From contig JAKCDL010000018.1 of NCBI GenBank assembly GCA_021841935.1, positions 1-43,052 of the forward strand: a DNA stretch of 43,052 nt. The letters are read 5' to 3'. How positions within the stretch are numbered: position 1 is the first letter of the stretch; each line of letters begins with the position of its first letter. The notes under the pieces are model-generated. The model ran no database searches. It saw only the letters and a list, made by a program, of their open reading frames with translations, and had not been told where the DNA came from. The DNA comes from Actinomycetes bacterium. GTDB lineage: Bacteria > Actinomycetota > Acidimicrobiia > Acidimicrobiales > Acidimicrobiaceae. Shown piece after piece: positions 30,072-39,149 of this stretch. A program made the translations under genes and the position numbers.

Positions 30072-30121
30072 TCAGCGGGAGTGCTAATTCACTCTAAGGC
30101 TGATAATAAATATCCCGCTGA
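30072..30121 (+). ncRNA. Candidate structured leader element
   Basis: Outer stem TCAGCGGGA (30072-30080) with TCCCGCTGA (30113-30121), perfect over 9 bp, enclosing GAGTG/CACTC. The internal GGAGTGC and GGCTGATAA resemble the TPP riboswitch pyrimidine-binding side. The pyrophosphate-side helix (CCTGAT...CCAGCG) is absent, so it is at best a degenerate or different aptamer. Confidence 0.3.
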
Positions 30122-30223
30122 AACACCGTGCTGGACTTCAGCCGATGCCTTAGCGGCCTTCGGTTGATGACTTAGCAAATACCAAGCAGTACTTTTGGTG
30201 TGAGTCTATTGCTATGAAGAAGA

Positions 30224-30282
30224 AGGCATTTGAAAGAAGAGCTAACAAATCTCTTTACCGTCTCTTCGCCTGTCAAATGCCT
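30224..30282 (+). promoter_or_regulatory. Inverted repeat in leader of C-S lyase gene
   Basis: AGGCATTTGA (30224-30233) and TCAAATGCCT (30273-30282) match perfectly across 39 bases. Inside them AAGAG and CTCTT copies can pair in two alternative ways. It ends ~60 nt before the start codon, so it could be a terminator or attenuator-like fold; no T-tract follows. Confidence 0.4.
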
Positions 30283-30345
30283 CCCAATAGATAGCTTCAA
30301 ACGCGATCGATACAAATAACCACTAGCGTGAGTTCTGGAGGGAAA

Positions 30346-31491
30346 ATGGACTTCGTAAACACCACATTTGATGAACTTAGAGGCCTTTTACGTAATCGCT
30401 ACTCAACCAAATGGAATAGGTACGACTCCGAGGTAATCCCAATGTGGGTAGCCGATATGGACCTTGGAGTAGATGAATCCATCGTATCGGCGATCGACGA
30501 CGCCTCGCGAAACTTTGGATTAGGATATCCTAGCCAGTCTCTAATGGACGAATTAAACTCATCATTCTCGCGCCTTTACGCTAGAAAGTTCAACGGCAAG
30601 ATCGACCAGACGTTAACGGTTGCAACCACCGACGTCGTACAAACTATTTACATCGCTATTTCAACCTTCAGCGAAGAGGGCGATGGTGTCATAGTTCAGA
30701 CCCCGATATATCCCCCATTTCTCTCTACCCCCAAAATACTCAAGCGAAATGCTGTTGAGAACCGACTAAAGGTCGACGACGATGGTTACCACTTTGACAT
30801 CGACGACTTCTATGCAAAGGCGAGCGATCCAAAGAATAAAATTGCTCTCCTTTGCAGCCCCCACAACCCCACCGGCATGGTGATGAGTAGAGAGTTGCTG
30901 TTGGAGGTATCAAAGATCTGCGCGGAGACAGACACGTTGATGATCGTCGATGAAATTCATGGCCAAATAATCTTTGGAGACACCTTCACATCGATTTCGG
31001 CGATAGATACCGACGCCGACTACATCGTCTGTACCTCAGCTACAAAGGCCTACAATATCGCCGGAACGAGGTGCGCCGTTGCAGCATTTTCATCCAAGGG
31101 CGTAATGGATAAGTTTGATGCAATTCCATTTCACCTTCGAGGCATGCCGTCGAACATAGGTGTGGTAGCCGCGATAGCGGCCTGGGATCACGCCGACCCT
31201 TGGTTGAGTAGAGTCTTGGATCACCTTAACCACAATCGATCAGTACTTCGAAGCTTCACCGAGAGAAGTGAGCTCTTTACGATTCCAAAAAATTCACGGG
31301 CAACCTACTTAGCTTGGTTACGCTTCGTCGACGATAGTCAACCGTGGAAGGTGCTCCTTGATAAGGCGAAGGTAGGTTGTTCTCCTGGTATTGACTTCGG
31401 TGAATCAGGAAATTACCACGCTCGCATGAATCTAGCTACTACAACGGCGACACTTGAAGAGGCCCTCAATCGCATCGAAAAGTATCTTTAA
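30346..31491 (+). CDS. MalY/PatB-type PLP C-S lyase or aminotransferase
   Basis: About 381 aa, a fold-type I PLP enzyme of the MalY/PatB group, which cleaves cystathionine or cysteine conjugates (C-S beta-lyase) or transaminates. Hallmarks: KWNRYDSEVIPMWVADMDL at the start, GLGYPSQS, VVQTIYIAISTFSEEGDGV, the LCSPHNPTGMV motif, the cofactor Asp in MIVDEIHGQIIF, and the PLP Lys in TSATKAYNIAGTRCA. The C-terminal PGIDFGESGNYHARMNLATT is typical. I place the start at ATG 30346, where GGAGG lies 4 nt before it; the GTG at 30328 would overlap no ribosome binding site. It is probably a single gene with a long structured leader. Confidence 0.92.
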   Translation: MDFVNTTFDELRGLLRNRYSTKWNRYDSEVIPMWVADMDLGVDESIVSAIDDASRNFGLGYPSQSLMDELNSSFSRLYARKFNGKIDQTLTVATTDVVQTIYIAISTFSEEGDGVIVQTPIYPPFLSTPKILKRNAVENRLKVDDDGYHFDIDDFYAKASDPKNKIALLCSPHNPTGMVMSRELLLEVSKICAETDTLMIVDEIHGQIIFGDTFTSISAIDTDADYIVCTSATKAYNIAGTRCAVAAFSSKGVMDKFDAIPFHLRGMPSNIGVVAAIAAWDHADPWLSRVLDHLNHNRSVLRSFTERSELFTIPKNSRATYLAWLRFVDDSQPWKVLLDKAKVGCSPGIDFGESGNYHARMNLATTTATLEEALNRIEKYL

Positions 31492-31898
31492 ATGCTGGAA
31501 ACGCTTGGATTACAAACCAACCTATTTTTGAAAACGTTTCTACGAACTTGGATCCTTTCGATTTAGCCCTAACAAGGAACCCCTAGGTGTCGACTGAGCA
31601 GTAGAGGAACCAAAAAATAGGTTTCAACGCCACTATTCAAGTCACCCAAGAGGACGACCCTCAATCGGCCATACTTTGGCCCTACGATCAGCTTCGCGAG
31701 TGTTGGACCTCTGGATGAGGCTGTCAAAGGTAAGGAGCAACACTAAAGGCAGATAGCTGCCGATGCCGATAAGTCAACAGGAGAGGGTCTACGGCTAGGT
31801 CAAAGCAGCATTTAGATTGCGTTGCTGACACAAAACTAATGACCCAGCTTTAGTATTATCGAGGTTAGGGGTCGAATCGATTGGACCTAGGGAAATAG
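31492..31898. other. Gap before the repeat/protease gene
   Basis: No gene seen. Two arms, AACCTATTTTTG near 31522 and CAAAAAATAGGTT near 31611, are nearly inverted copies ~85 bases apart. Their role is unclear. Confidence 0.35.
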
Positions 31899-33641
31899 GT
31901 GAACGTAACTTTGGTTTTTAGAAAGATATTCAGAGCTCTGATTCCCAAATCGTTCTTGGTTTCTTCGTTGACGAGCTTAATCTTCCTCGCTTTTAGCATG
32001 AGTTACGTTGCGACTTCTCCAGCATCGGCTAGTCTCCTGTCTCCAAAATCCAATAGCCCGCTTCACTATGGCAACACGCCACTTACACACGGGGACTACC
32101 GTCCAACGTTTGGCTTATCCTCATCCACTGGATACCGTCTGATTGCAGCCGACGGAGGTGTATTTGACTTTGGCGCCTCTAGCTTCCTCGGAAAAGGAGG
32201 CCAGGGAACTGTAGCCGCGAGCGTAAACGGTGACGGCAGCGGCTACTGGACAGTAACGGGTAGCGGCATCGTCACCGCCCAGGGAAGCGCAAAGTTTTAC
32301 GGCGACCTAACAAATACACAACTCTCCAAGCCAATCGTAGGCATGGCCGTTACACCCGATAACGCCGGTTACTGGCTGGTAGCCGCAGATGGTGGGGTCT
32401 TTTCATTCGGAGATGCTCAATTCTACGGATCAACCGGTGGCATGAGCCTCAATAAGCCAATAGTCGGTATGTCATCGACTCCCGATGGCAAGGGGTACTG
32501 GCTCGTCGCCTCGGATGGCGGAATCTTCTCCTTCGGAGATGCTCAATTCTTCGGATCGGCTGGAGGTATAAACCTCAATCAACCGATCGTAGGCATGGCC
32601 AAAACTAGCGATGGGAATGGATACTGGCTCGTCGCCTCGGATGGCGGAATCTTCTCCTACGGAGATGCTCAATTTTACGGATCAACCGGTGGCATGAGCC
32701 TCAATAAGCCAATAGTCGGAATGTCATCGACTCCCGATGGCAAGGGGTACTGGCTCGTCGCCTCGGACGGTGGAATCTTCTCCTACGGAGATGCTCAATT
32801 CTTCGGATCGACGGGGTCAATTCAACTCGCAGCGCCAATCGTAGCAATTATCGACTTCGCCCCACCTCCACCAACTGTAATTCCGCCAACTATCGTTCCT
32901 CCGACGGTAACACCTCAACCAGTGACGCCTACAACGGTTGCTCCGCCAACTGTAACGCCGACCACCGGAACAACCACCTCAGCCGGACAGTCCTTGATAC
33001 CAGTTACGTCGATCTCGAAATCACAAAACTGGGCGGGATACGTATTGGCGAATAATGCTCCATATGGCTTTACTGCGATCTCTGGAACATTCAATATCCC
33101 ATCTTCAATCGCCTGTACGTCGAGTGGTTCCGCCATGATGGCAGAGTGGGTTGGACTTGGGGGTTGGGATACGTCATCGATTATCCAAGCAGGGGTAAAC
33201 TGCGGCCCAGATGGTGCAGGAGGTATCAGCGAGTCAGCTTGGTATGAGCTCTTCCCCGACGCGTCGGTAACTGTACCACTAAACGTCAACTTTGGCGATT
33301 CCGTGACAGTCAATATAACCAACACCACAGGAAATCTCTGGACGATCAGCTTCAACGACCCAACTTCAGGTTCGACTTATACGACGAGCGTAACCTACTC
33401 CGCATCTGGTTCTAATGACTCTGCCGAGTGGATTGTAGAGGCTCCTACTCTCAATTACAACCTCACGACTCTTGCACAATATAGCCCAAGTGTCACCTTC
33501 TCTAATCTGTCTTGGACGTCGACAGCTCCATCTACGAGCAATACGACCGCATACTCAATAAACCTTACGGCCTCTCACGTAAATTATGCGAATACAACCG
33601 TCGATACTACGAACAAGCAAGTCATCGTGAGCTACGCCTGA
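31899..33641 (+). CDS. Secreted repeat protein with G1 acid protease domain
   Basis: A 580-aa exported protein. Signal peptide (core LVSSLTSLIFLAFSMSYV, cleavage near PASA), then six ~42-residue repeats (~75-318) of the GYWLVASDGGIFSFGDAQF type, probably a beta-propeller-like fold. A Pro/Thr linker (~320-365) follows, then a peptidase family G1 (eqolisin) domain: QNWAGYVL, AEWVGLGGW, the catalytic Gln430 in SSIIQAGVNCG, SAWYELFPD, and the glutamate motif SAEWIVEAP (Glu510/Glu514 region). G1 peptidases cut proteins at very acid pH and were first known from fungi, so this fits an acidophile. Start GTG with AGGG about 9 nt upstream. Single gene. Propeller repeats as cell-wall or substrate-binding part is inference. 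Confidence 0.88.
   Translation: MNVTLVFRKIFRALIPKSFLVSSLTSLIFLAFSMSYVATSPASASLLSPKSNSPLHYGNTPLTHGDYRPTFGLSSSTGYRLIAADGGVFDFGASSFLGKGGQGTVAASVNGDGSGYWTVTGSGIVTAQGSAKFYGDLTNTQLSKPIVGMAVTPDNAGYWLVAADGGVFSFGDAQFYGSTGGMSLNKPIVGMSSTPDGKGYWLVASDGGIFSFGDAQFFGSAGGINLNQPIVGMAKTSDGNGYWLVASDGGIFSYGDAQFYGSTGGMSLNKPIVGMSSTPDGKGYWLVASDGGIFSYGDAQFFGSTGSIQLAAPIVAIIDFAPPPPTVIPPTIVPPTVTPQPVTPTTVAPPTVTPTTGTTTSAGQSLIPVTSISKSQNWAGYVLANNAPYGFTAISGTFNIPSSIACTSSGSAMMAEWVGLGGWDTSSIIQAGVNCGPDGAGGISESAWYELFPDASVTVPLNVNFGDSVTVNITNTTGNLWTISFNDPTSGSTYTTSVTYSASGSNDSAEWIVEAPTLNYNLTTLAQYSPSVTFSNLSWTSTAPSTSNTTAYSINLTASHVNYANTTVDTTNKQVIVSYA
32121..32850 (+). repeat. In-gene propeller repeat array (126-bp period)
   Basis: Six repeats of about 126 bp. 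Copies at 32409 and 32661 (252 bp apart, two units) are nearly identical for over 100 bases including silent positions, while others are more diverged. This points to recent duplication or gene conversion of a two-repeat block. Confidence 0.85.
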
Positions 33642-34337
33642 TAGTACGCAACGATGGCAAAGAGGTGATTTGCACGCTTTGAATTGGTACCGAAAGGTCA
33701 ATTGATATTTACGTCAATTATCAAATAAAACTAGCGACCTACCGCTCTTATCTCGTAAGTCAAACAATGCAATAGGCAAAGTCTCGATCTAGGCATCCCT
33801 TGCCTTCTAGATCCATATCCTATAAAAAAGGGCGAACCCCTCGCAGAGAGAGCTGCGGGTGGGCGGTTGTCAAATATCATGTAGACCTTCGACTCGAACT
33901 CCTCGTAGCCAGATGAACCCTTGGCCATAGGGTCAAAGATATTTCCATGGCCGACCCTCTAATTTCAGTGAGACGTTGCGCCTCAGCGCAAGGGTGAAGC
34001 CGAGAGGAAAAGCAATAGATTGACGCTATAAGTGGCTTTGAAAATCACTGTCTAAAGCTCTCCTAATCCATGAGAGTCAAAGAGACGATCGCAGTCGCTA
34101 AGTATTACAAAGCTTCGTCGCGATCGAAACCGTAAATAGAAGATGCCCTTTACGGCTAAGGAAGGATCTACTTTGTAAAGATCATCGTCCCTGGTGGCAT
34201 AGCTCCATTGATTTGCCCCTGCGCTCACGATTATACGCTCAAATGCATTCAAGGAAGTTAGGGTCTCTCCTACCTAGAGCCTCAAGAAAACAAATTGCTC
34301 GAATAGGATTAATGCTTCTACTGGGAAAGAAACGATT
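33642..34337. other. Gap with no supported gene
   Basis: Two minus-strand frames (33731-33928 and 34052-34252) lack ribosome binding sites and known motifs. Neither is convincing. The second (containing FERIIVSAGANQWSYATRDDD) reads slightly protein-like and could be a remnant. Confidence 0.35.
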
Positions 34338-35168
34338 TTGGGCCTCTTATTTGCAATTGCATCCTCTATCTCGTGGGGAACTTCCGATTACTTTGGCGGT
34401 GTAGCCTCACGAACTATTGATTCATTAGTTGCTGTTCTCGTCTCGCAGTTTGCAGCCATGGTTGCAGTAATGGCAATTATCCAAATCCTTGGCGAGCGAC
34501 TGTGGTCACCGGTACTTATTAACGCTGTAATTGCTGGAGTTGTTGGACCGATAGCGCTGATACTTTATTATCGAGCCCTTGCAGTTGGACCAATGGGCAT
34601 AGTTGGGCCGATAAATGCTACGTCAGGCGCAGTACCCGTTATCTATGGATTCGCTATTGGCGAGTCAATTACAGCACTTCAGTGGATCGGAGTAATTGGA
34701 TGCATCGTTGGCGTTGCGATCGTGAGTGCATCACACATCAAAAGTCCTCATAGAGAAGATCTTAAAGTAGTGGCAATGTCAGTTTTATCAGCTCTCGGCT
34801 TTGGAGTAACGTACATCTTTTTAGCGCGGGCCGCCGCCGGTGGTACATTTAGCACCCTAGCCATACAGAGGGTAACAAACGTTGTCCTAGTAGGAGCACT
34901 TTTGCTAATTGGCAAAAAGAAGCTGAAGTTCAACGGGCTTAGGGGCGGTATCTTCTTGGCAGCGATCGGCATACTTGATGTAGCGGCCAACGGCTTCTAC
35001 ATCGTCGCGGCTGCTCGTTCGTCAATCGCAATTGCTGGGGCAATTGGGTCAACATATCCCCTTACCACATCTGCACTCGCCGCTAAATATTCAAAGGAGC
35101 GACTATCGACGGTTCAATATATCGGGGCTGCTGTCACGATGATCTCCATCATCGTCACATCGTTATGA
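34338..35168 (+). CDS. EamA/DMT-family transporter
   Basis: A 276-aa inner-membrane permease of the drug/metabolite transporter superfamily, with ten predicted helices as two EamA halves (~1-130 and ~145-276). Typical text: LLFAIASSISWGTSDYFGG at the start, ALILYYRALAVGPMGIVGPI at the end of the first half, and ANGFYIVAAARSSIAIAGAI with LTTSALAAKYSKERLSTVQ in the second. Substrate unknown; family members export amino acids and metabolites. Start is TTG at 34338, as the helix pattern begins exactly there; GGGAAAG lies ~12 nt upstream. Single gene. Confidence 0.9.
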   Translation: MGLLFAIASSISWGTSDYFGGVASRTIDSLVAVLVSQFAAMVAVMAIIQILGERLWSPVLINAVIAGVVGPIALILYYRALAVGPMGIVGPINATSGAVPVIYGFAIGESITALQWIGVIGCIVGVAIVSASHIKSPHREDLKVVAMSVLSALGFGVTYIFLARAAAGGTFSTLAIQRVTNVVLVGALLLIGKKKLKFNGLRGGIFLAAIGILDVAANGFYIVAAARSSIAIAGAIGSTYPLTTSALAAKYSKERLSTVQYIGAAVTMISIIVTSL

Positions 35169-35672
35169 GATGAAGTAACTAAAAGATCTCGTCGCATTGG
35201 AGCCAATTGACTAATCTGTCACAGCAAAACACCTCGGGCCAGCGGTTCAATCGAGCCACTATCCTAGCATCTAGTTGATCTAATTCCAGAAGTTACGCAA
35301 GGAAGTTAAGGCGCTACTTGGCAATAATTTGAAAAACCAAACTAACACCCCAATTGCCCTCCATCTTGACTTGGAATTGAGATTAGTTGCCAGAAAGATT
35401 TCCAACTAGGTATAAAGTGGCAAAAGACAGGCAACTCAGCCGATTTTCTTCAATAAGAGCTTGCTTTTCGAATCTAACCATTCGATCCGACTATCAAAAC
35501 TCGCTACTGACTCTAACGACGTAGATTTCCATATCCGGGTGTAGTCAACAGCCGTGAAACAATGCCCGCCATGAAAAGACACCTTAAACCGACAAGAGGG
35601 CAATCTATCGACAACCAACCATTGAGGCAGCGTGCAATAGCAAGTAAGCATCGTAATTTACCGAATCTCCCG
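35169..35672. other. Gap with no supported gene
   Basis: Between the convergent EamA gene and the FAD reductase gene. Only short open frames without ribosome binding sites. No clear terminator hairpin recognised. Confidence 0.4.
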
Positions 35673-36914
35673 CTAGCTAGATTGCAGCAAATCTCTCCGT
35701 TGACTAAGCGAATCTTCCACCATCGCCCTCAGGCGACCATGCTCTTTTGTCATTCCGACGGCGACTACCCCGACTAAGCAATCATCACTATGGTAGCCAA
35801 ATACGCAATCTCCTTTGACGTCTCCCTCAATTAAGGAGATAGCCTCATCATTTGCGAGACCCGGCAACCCGAAAGACTGTATCCGAATATCAAATTGATC
35901 AGACCAAAATGCAGGAAGAGTCGAAAACGCCTCCGTTGCTTCACCACCGAAGTATGATCGAACGCTCTTCCCCACGTATCGACCCGAATCTACAGCTAGT
36001 CCCCAATGTTCAACTCTGCGAGGAGTCTCGTCAACTATGAGATTCGGGTATCGAGCCACATCGCCTACCGCGAAGACGCCATCTCCTGCAAACAAATGAT
36101 CATCAACTAAGATGCCATCACTTAGATCAAAGAGAGTACCGTCTAAAAAACTCGTATTAGGGATACTACCAACTGCCTCAACAACCAAATCGCAGTAGAT
36201 AGAAGTCGCATCCGAGAGAATTACCTCAACATCTGGTTGATCGACAAAAGTTTTTCCACTTTGATCTTTCGAGGTATGAACTGCAATTGGCCTAACATTC
36301 ATCATAAAGGTCACGCCATTTTCCAAATGGCGACGATGGATCTCTCCGCCAAGCTCTCTACCGAGGGGCTTCTGCATCGGAACGTCTTCGGGTGCAACAA
36401 CAGTCACGGCGTGACCCAACGTCGTCAAAGTTGCCGCAACTTCACATCCAATAAAGCCAGCTCCTAAAACAACTATTCGCTTAGAGCTTGACGGTCCAAG
36501 TGTTAGGCGCGCGACGATCCTATTCATATCATCGAAGGTTCTAAGAGGGTAGATAACAGAGTCGACACGTGGAATATCAAGTCGACGAGGCCTTATTCCG
36601 GTAGCAATAACTAAACAGTCGTAGGAAAACAACGTTCCGTCGTCGAGGATCACCTCTTTGGTCAACCGCTCATGTTTTACAACCGGCTTGCCGTAAGTTG
36701 TGCTTAGTCGTCGACCGTGATTTGGAACCTTCAGCTTTATCGATTCAAGACCGACGCCCAAAGCTAAAGCTTCCTTGGAGAGAGGTGGACGATTGTACGG
36801 AGGATGTGCCTCCCCGCCAATAAGTGTTACCTCTACGTCGTCATTATTTTTCAAGATTGAATCTGCTGCCCGTACCCCCGACAATGAGGCTCCGACGACT
36901 ACCACGCTCTTCAT
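35673..36914 (-). CDS. FAD-dependent ferredoxin reductase
   Basis: About 413 aa, a pyridine-nucleotide/ferredoxin oxidoreductase of the type that feeds electrons to ferredoxins of P450 or dioxygenase systems. The FAD site is VVVVGASLSGVRAADSI at the N-terminus, with PPYNRPPLSKE following. The mid segment DCLVIATGIRPRRLDIP and the NAD site IVVLGAGFIGCEVAATLTTLG, then the second FAD motif GVFAVGDVARYP with RRVEHWGLAVDSG, are characteristic. ATG at 36914 preceded by AGGAG; a TTG one codon earlier is an unlikely start. It follows the 3Fe-4S ferredoxin gene by 46 nt, forming an electron-transfer pair. Confidence 0.93.
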   Translation of the reverse strand: MKSVVVVGASLSGVRAADSILKNNDDVEVTLIGGEAHPPYNRPPLSKEALALGVGLESIKLKVPNHGRRLSTTYGKPVVKHERLTKEVILDDGTLFSYDCLVIATGIRPRRLDIPRVDSVIYPLRTFDDMNRIVARLTLGPSSSKRIVVLGAGFIGCEVAATLTTLGHAVTVVAPEDVPMQKPLGRELGGEIHRRHLENGVTFMMNVRPIAVHTSKDQSGKTFVDQPDVEVILSDATSIYCDLVVEAVGSIPNTSFLDGTLFDLSDGILVDDHLFAGDGVFAVGDVARYPNLIVDETPRRVEHWGLAVDSGRYVGKSVRSYFGGEATEAFSTLPAFWSDQFDIRIQSFGLPGLANDEAISLIEGDVKGDCVFGYHSDDCLVGVVAVGMTKEHGRLRAMVEDSLSQRRDLLQSS

Positions 36915-36960
36915 CAATCTCCTAAAGTTTCAATCTTCTTTTAAATTCGATCACCAGTAA

Positions 36961-37176
36961 TTAATCTTCGATCTCGATTGCCTGTGATGGACAGATGTCA
37001 GCAGCCTCTTCAATAGAGTTCCGGAGAGATTCATCTAACTCACCAGAGACATAGATATCTTTCGCCAGACGCCTAAATGACAGCTCGCCACGATCATCAA
37101 GTTCAAAGACGTCGGGAGCGGCAAAGACACATTGACCGTGATCTGCACATTTATTCAAATCGACTACTAACTTCAC
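36961..37176 (-). CDS. 3Fe-4S ferredoxin (CxxHxxC type)
   Basis: A 71-aa ferredoxin. Cys10, Cys16 and Cys62 (in ICPSQAI) can hold a 3Fe-4S cluster; the fourth-ligand position is His13 (CADHGQC), as in actinobacterial P450-linked ferredoxins. Family text PDVFELDDRGEL and the acidic C-terminus IEIED agree. Start GTG with AAAGG about 8 nt upstream. The reductase gene is directly behind it in one operon. No P450 or other terminal oxygenase is in the window, so the electron acceptor must be encoded elsewhere. Confidence 0.92.
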   Translation of the reverse strand: MKLVVDLNKCADHGQCVFAAPDVFELDDRGELSFRRLAKDIYVSGELDESLRNSIEEAADICPSQAIEIED

Positions 37177-37686
37177 TTTGAACCTTTCTCATGACAACTG
37201 GTAATGTTACTCAACCTATGCGATAAAAAAAGGTAATGATGAGATCGGAATAAGATCTGATTTAACGTTTCTAGATAACTACGGAACCAAAGTAATAAAA
37301 AACGCTCTCGCAAACCTTCAGATCCTGCAACTGCAACGAAGCCTCGGGTTGATTAGTTAAATTACCGCTACAACCCTTCGACGATAATTTGAGACGCTCA
37401 TCCGAAACACCTAAGATTCGAAACCACAAGCGGTAGAGCCACCAATTGATCACCTATCAAAGCGACGGAGGTAAATTCACATTTGGATCGATCCAAAACC
37501 AAAGCAATCTGGTTGATACTCTAAGTGACTTCTCAAAGGCGATCTCGGCAAGTGATAAATCTTGACCTTACCGATTTGAAACGGGTCATTGAAAGAGCAA
37601 TTTGTCGATAACTTTCAACCTTTCCAGCCCCAAATAAGTCTGCCCCGATTCGAGATACTTATTTTTATGGCCTAAACTAGAGATCA
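37177..37686. other. Divergent-promoter gap
   Basis: Between the ferredoxin operon (minus) and the M50 peptidase gene (plus), so it must hold both promoters. A 60-codon minus-strand frame (37271-37453) has no supporting features. Confidence 0.4.
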
Positions 37687-38454
37687 GTGACTCAAAAGCT
37701 GTTGGATATAAAAGGTAAAAAGGTCCTCGTACTCGTTGGCGTCGTCCTCGTCGGAGCAATTGCCATCTCGAAGGGGATACTAACTGTTTACACTGGTATC
37801 AATATTCTCGCCGCTCTTACTGCTCTTGTCCTTCATGAGGTCGCCCATGGACTGGTCGCCCTATATTACGGTGACCACACAGCTCACCGTGCTGGACGGC
37901 TAAGCCTCTCTCCCAAGGCTCATATCGATCCCTTCGGTACTGTAATTCTTCCACTTCTCCTACTACTGCTAGGCTTTCCACCCTTCGGATACGCAAAGCC
38001 TGTACCAGTGAACTTAGCCGTAGTTCGCCATCGAAAGAGGGCTGAGACTGTAGTTGCTTTAGCGGGACCTATTACCAATCTTTTACTAGCGATCGCCGCC
38101 GGGTTAGCCCTTAAAATTTTGCTCTTTTCCAACAAGTACCAGGGGTACACATCGTTGACGACAAGCGGATTCACTGCTACGTCGTTCATGGCATACTTCC
38201 TGCTCTTCTTCGGAGTCGTAAACGTAATATACTTCGTCTTGAACATAATTCCGCTTCCACCTCTAGATGGCTCTGCTCTACTAAGGGTGGTCGTCGGACC
38301 AAAACGTTACGAGTCGATAGCTTCAAAGATGAAGTATGGAATCCCGCTCTTGCTATTCGTCGTATTTCTCTTCCCTGGCGTATTCGGGCTTATCTTCTCA
38401 CCCTTCGAGCACCTATGGCTATCGATCTTCGTACCGAACGGAATCGTTCTATAA
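37687..38454 (+). CDS. Site-2-protease-like M50 membrane metalloprotease
   Basis: A 255-aa polytopic membrane peptidase of family M50, group of short SpoIVFB/Rv-type site-2 proteases without PDZ domain. The zinc site HEVAHG lies in the second helix (ALVLHEVAHGLVALYYGDH, about residue 55), and the third ligand region is NIIPLPPLDGSALLRV (about 190). Between them are AKPVPVN and the VALAGPITNLLLAI helix, both family hallmarks. These enzymes cut substrates within the membrane, often anti-sigma factors. Start GTG at 37687 with weak ribosome binding site. Single gene; no sigma/anti-sigma pair next to it. Confidence 0.92.
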   Translation: MTQKLLDIKGKKVLVLVGVVLVGAIAISKGILTVYTGINILAALTALVLHEVAHGLVALYYGDHTAHRAGRLSLSPKAHIDPFGTVILPLLLLLLGFPPFGYAKPVPVNLAVVRHRKRAETVVALAGPITNLLLAIAAGLALKILLFSNKYQGYTSLTTSGFTATSFMAYFLLFFGVVNVIYFVLNIIPLPPLDGSALLRVVVGPKRYESIASKMKYGIPLLLFVVFLFPGVFGLIFSPFEHLWLSIFVPNGIVL

Positions 38455-39149
38455 CCCTAAAAATAAGTGACATAACGTCCACTTGCGCTCAGCACTCGAC
38501 TGCCTCTGAACATAGACACTTCGCCATTGGGCCTGCCATTAGTCACTTCTACAGCGAAGGTTGAATCGAGCTTCAGTCGCTCGAGCGCTGCTGCTCATAA
38601 CCACCTATAGACATATCTATCGGTTCAGTTACACGGTATCGACTTAGGGGTTAGGAACGTGATTATGTGAAAGGCCGCGCCAGTCGCCTGACTATAAATC
38701 AAATGTCCGCCTTGAACGCAACTTTATCTCCAAATAAATCAACGTCCCAATTTTGAAGACCAAAGTCAAAGAACGACCAATTGCAGGTGCAACCAACACA
38801 TAATTCGGCGGGTGGTAGAAGTAAGCTCCTTGCGAATCACTAAAAAACACGGTTACTATCGTCAATCGCCGTTTATCAAGATAGCAAATGCCCTTTGCAA
38901 GGATCCTTAATCAGGGCCTCTCCCAAGATACGCGCCGACCGAGGTACTTGAAGCACAGAAGATCCAAAGTAGCCCTATACGCCTAGGGTCAAAACTAAAA
39001 GATATGAACAACAGTGGCACGGCCCTTTTTAATTTTGTCACGCGAATCTACCACGAAGAACCATCATCTGTGATCAGGACATAAGCCGTAAAAGGTATCA
39101 CGCTTGGACTAAATAGCCCAAAGAGGACGACTTAAATTACGTCGTACCT
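38455..39149. other. 700-bp gap with no supported gene
   Basis: No open frame of note, no clear hairpin terminator, no tRNA-like fold seen. It may hold eroded sequence or terminators of the convergent M50 and xerD genes that I cannot resolve by eye. Confidence 0.4.

Larger units (their letters stand above)
29212..30327. other. 1.1-kb gap with structured elements
   Basis: No intact gene. A minus-strand frame (29243-29470) contains LCRRLLPALCLNLAVNDF and LPLGGRSKVLGPAMVV, which faintly resemble the start of an IS1380-like transposase; weak. The hairpin CGTGAA-ATCG-TTCACG occurs at 29339-29354. The right-hand 300 bases hold several inverted repeats upstream of the C-S lyase gene, listed separately. 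Confidence 0.4.

Noticed and set aside
30072..30165. TPP riboswitch
   Set aside because: GGAGTGC and GGCTGATAA with a pairing stem resemble it, but the pyrophosphate-binding helix and its CCTGAT/CCAGCG are missing and the next gene is not a thiamine gene. Kept only as a structured element.
33731..34252. Two minus-strand ORFs of 65-66 codons
   Set aside because: No ribosome binding site or domain; too short and unsupported.
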